This document shows positions 63,624-64,000 of a stretch of DNA of 64,000 bases, piece after piece. Both the position numbers and the translations under genes were made by a program. The stretch comes from Pseudomonas typographi (GTDB taxonomy: Bacteria > Pseudomonadota > Gammaproteobacteria > Pseudomonadales > Pseudomonadaceae): positions 62,001-126,000 of the forward strand of contig NZ_JAAOCA010000012.1 of NCBI RefSeq assembly GCF_014694385.1, in the 5' to 3' direction. Below the pieces are notes generated by a model that was not told the DNA's origin, did not search any database, and saw nothing but the letters and a program-made list of their open reading frames with translations. How positions within the stretch are numbered: the stretch's first letter is position 1; the number at the start of each line of letters is the position of its first letter.

Positions 63624-63794
63624 TGCGGGGCAAGCAGCTACGCCCCCCTCGGCGGGGCCCCTCGGCCGGCTTGCCGCTGGCCCCGTGCGCCCACGCCGAA
63701 TCACCTTGAACCTTTGCCCGCCCATTCCCCTCCACTGTTGTGTACCCCTGGCCTGCCAGGCCTGTCCATTCAACTGCAGAACAGAGGAAACCCA

Positions 63795-64000
63795 ATGAGC
63801 AATCGACTACAAGGCAAGAAAGTACTGGTCATTACTTCAGACACCGGTATTGAACGCGACGAACTGATCAAACCGGTTCAGGCGTTGCAAGCCGAGGGCG
63901 CAAGCGTGGTGCATGCCTCAAGCGGCGGCGGCACTACCCAGACGTTCGTCGGTGACACCGAAAAAGACACCACGGTTAAATCCACGCAAAAGCTGGCACA
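63795..64000 (+). CDS. DJ-1/PfpI family protein (3' end beyond window)
   Basis: First 68 residues only: MSNRLQGKKVLVITSDTGIERDELIKPVQALQAEGASVVHAS (split for length), matching the start of type 1 glutamine amidotransferase-like PfpI proteins, in which the strand KKVLVITSDTGIE precedes the nucleophile region. The catalytic Cys lies further on, outside the window. AGAGGAAACCC precedes the ATG. Function in stress or glycation repair is family knowledge. Confidence 0.85.
   Translation, partial: MSNRLQGKKVLVITSDTGIERDELIKPVQALQAEGASVVHASSGGGTTQTFVGDTEKDTTVKSTQKLA

Overview
The window is a high-GC gammaproteobacterial chromosome segment that reads as Pseudomonas. The evidence is the conserved block pdxB, tusA, rlmM, acnA, a PvdP-type tyrosinase, an AmpC beta-lactamase and dense, ATGA-overlapping operons. 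No rRNA, tRNA, CRISPR array, transposase or integrase was recognised.

Layout. 1-4340: cobN (3' end cut off by the window edge) and cobW behind a cobalamin riboswitch on the minus strand. 4392-9966: a PvdP-like tyrosinase, a sirtuin, a GFA/CENP-V protein, an MFS exporter and a hydroxypyruvate isomerase, all minus. 10236-13262: a second cobalamin riboswitch followed by a binding protein, permease and ATPase of a BtuFCD-type ABC importer. 13291-19393: a chemoreceptor, a GNAT, a small phosphoesterase, AmpC and a protein with seven 24-bp tandem repeats. 19531-24928: the housekeeping block. 25219-31304: a permease and two class III aminotransferases, with a divergent sigma-54 activator. The gap between them holds a complete-looking sigma-54 control region: a -24/-12 element, an IHF site and paired upstream repeats. 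31378-44318: signalling and stress genes (EAL protein, CBS protein, a frameshifted hybrid histidine kinase, a GntR regulator, an MscS channel, a Tas-like reductase and a YdeP-like molybdoenzyme). 44405-46811: acyl-CoA dehydrogenase, PIG-L deacetylase and methyltransferase. 46990-48309: an orphan sensor kinase.

48245-56608 is a full zeaxanthin-glucoside carotenoid cluster: crtE on minus, idi-crtX-crtY-crtI-crtB on plus, and crtZ on minus. The expected pathway is IPP/DMAPP to GGPP (CrtE), phytoene (CrtB), lycopene (CrtI), beta-carotene (CrtY), zeaxanthin (CrtZ) and its glucosides (CrtX). A strong imperfect inverted repeat sits in the crtE/idi divergent promoter region.

The most unusual part is 55226-59453. 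Four minus-strand genes look like an alpha-helical pore-forming-toxin (ClyA/HBL/XaxAB-like) locus. One partner has a long hydrophobic hairpin. The first and last genes share a related N-terminus, and crtZ sits between the third and fourth genes. The last gene carries a one-base frameshift in a T run. This assignment rests on sequence character only; no search was run.

59533-64000 holds a periplasmic protein, a CrcB fluoride channel, an AraC regulator divergent from a sugar-acid MFS transporter, a PepSY protein and the start of a DJ-1/PfpI protein.
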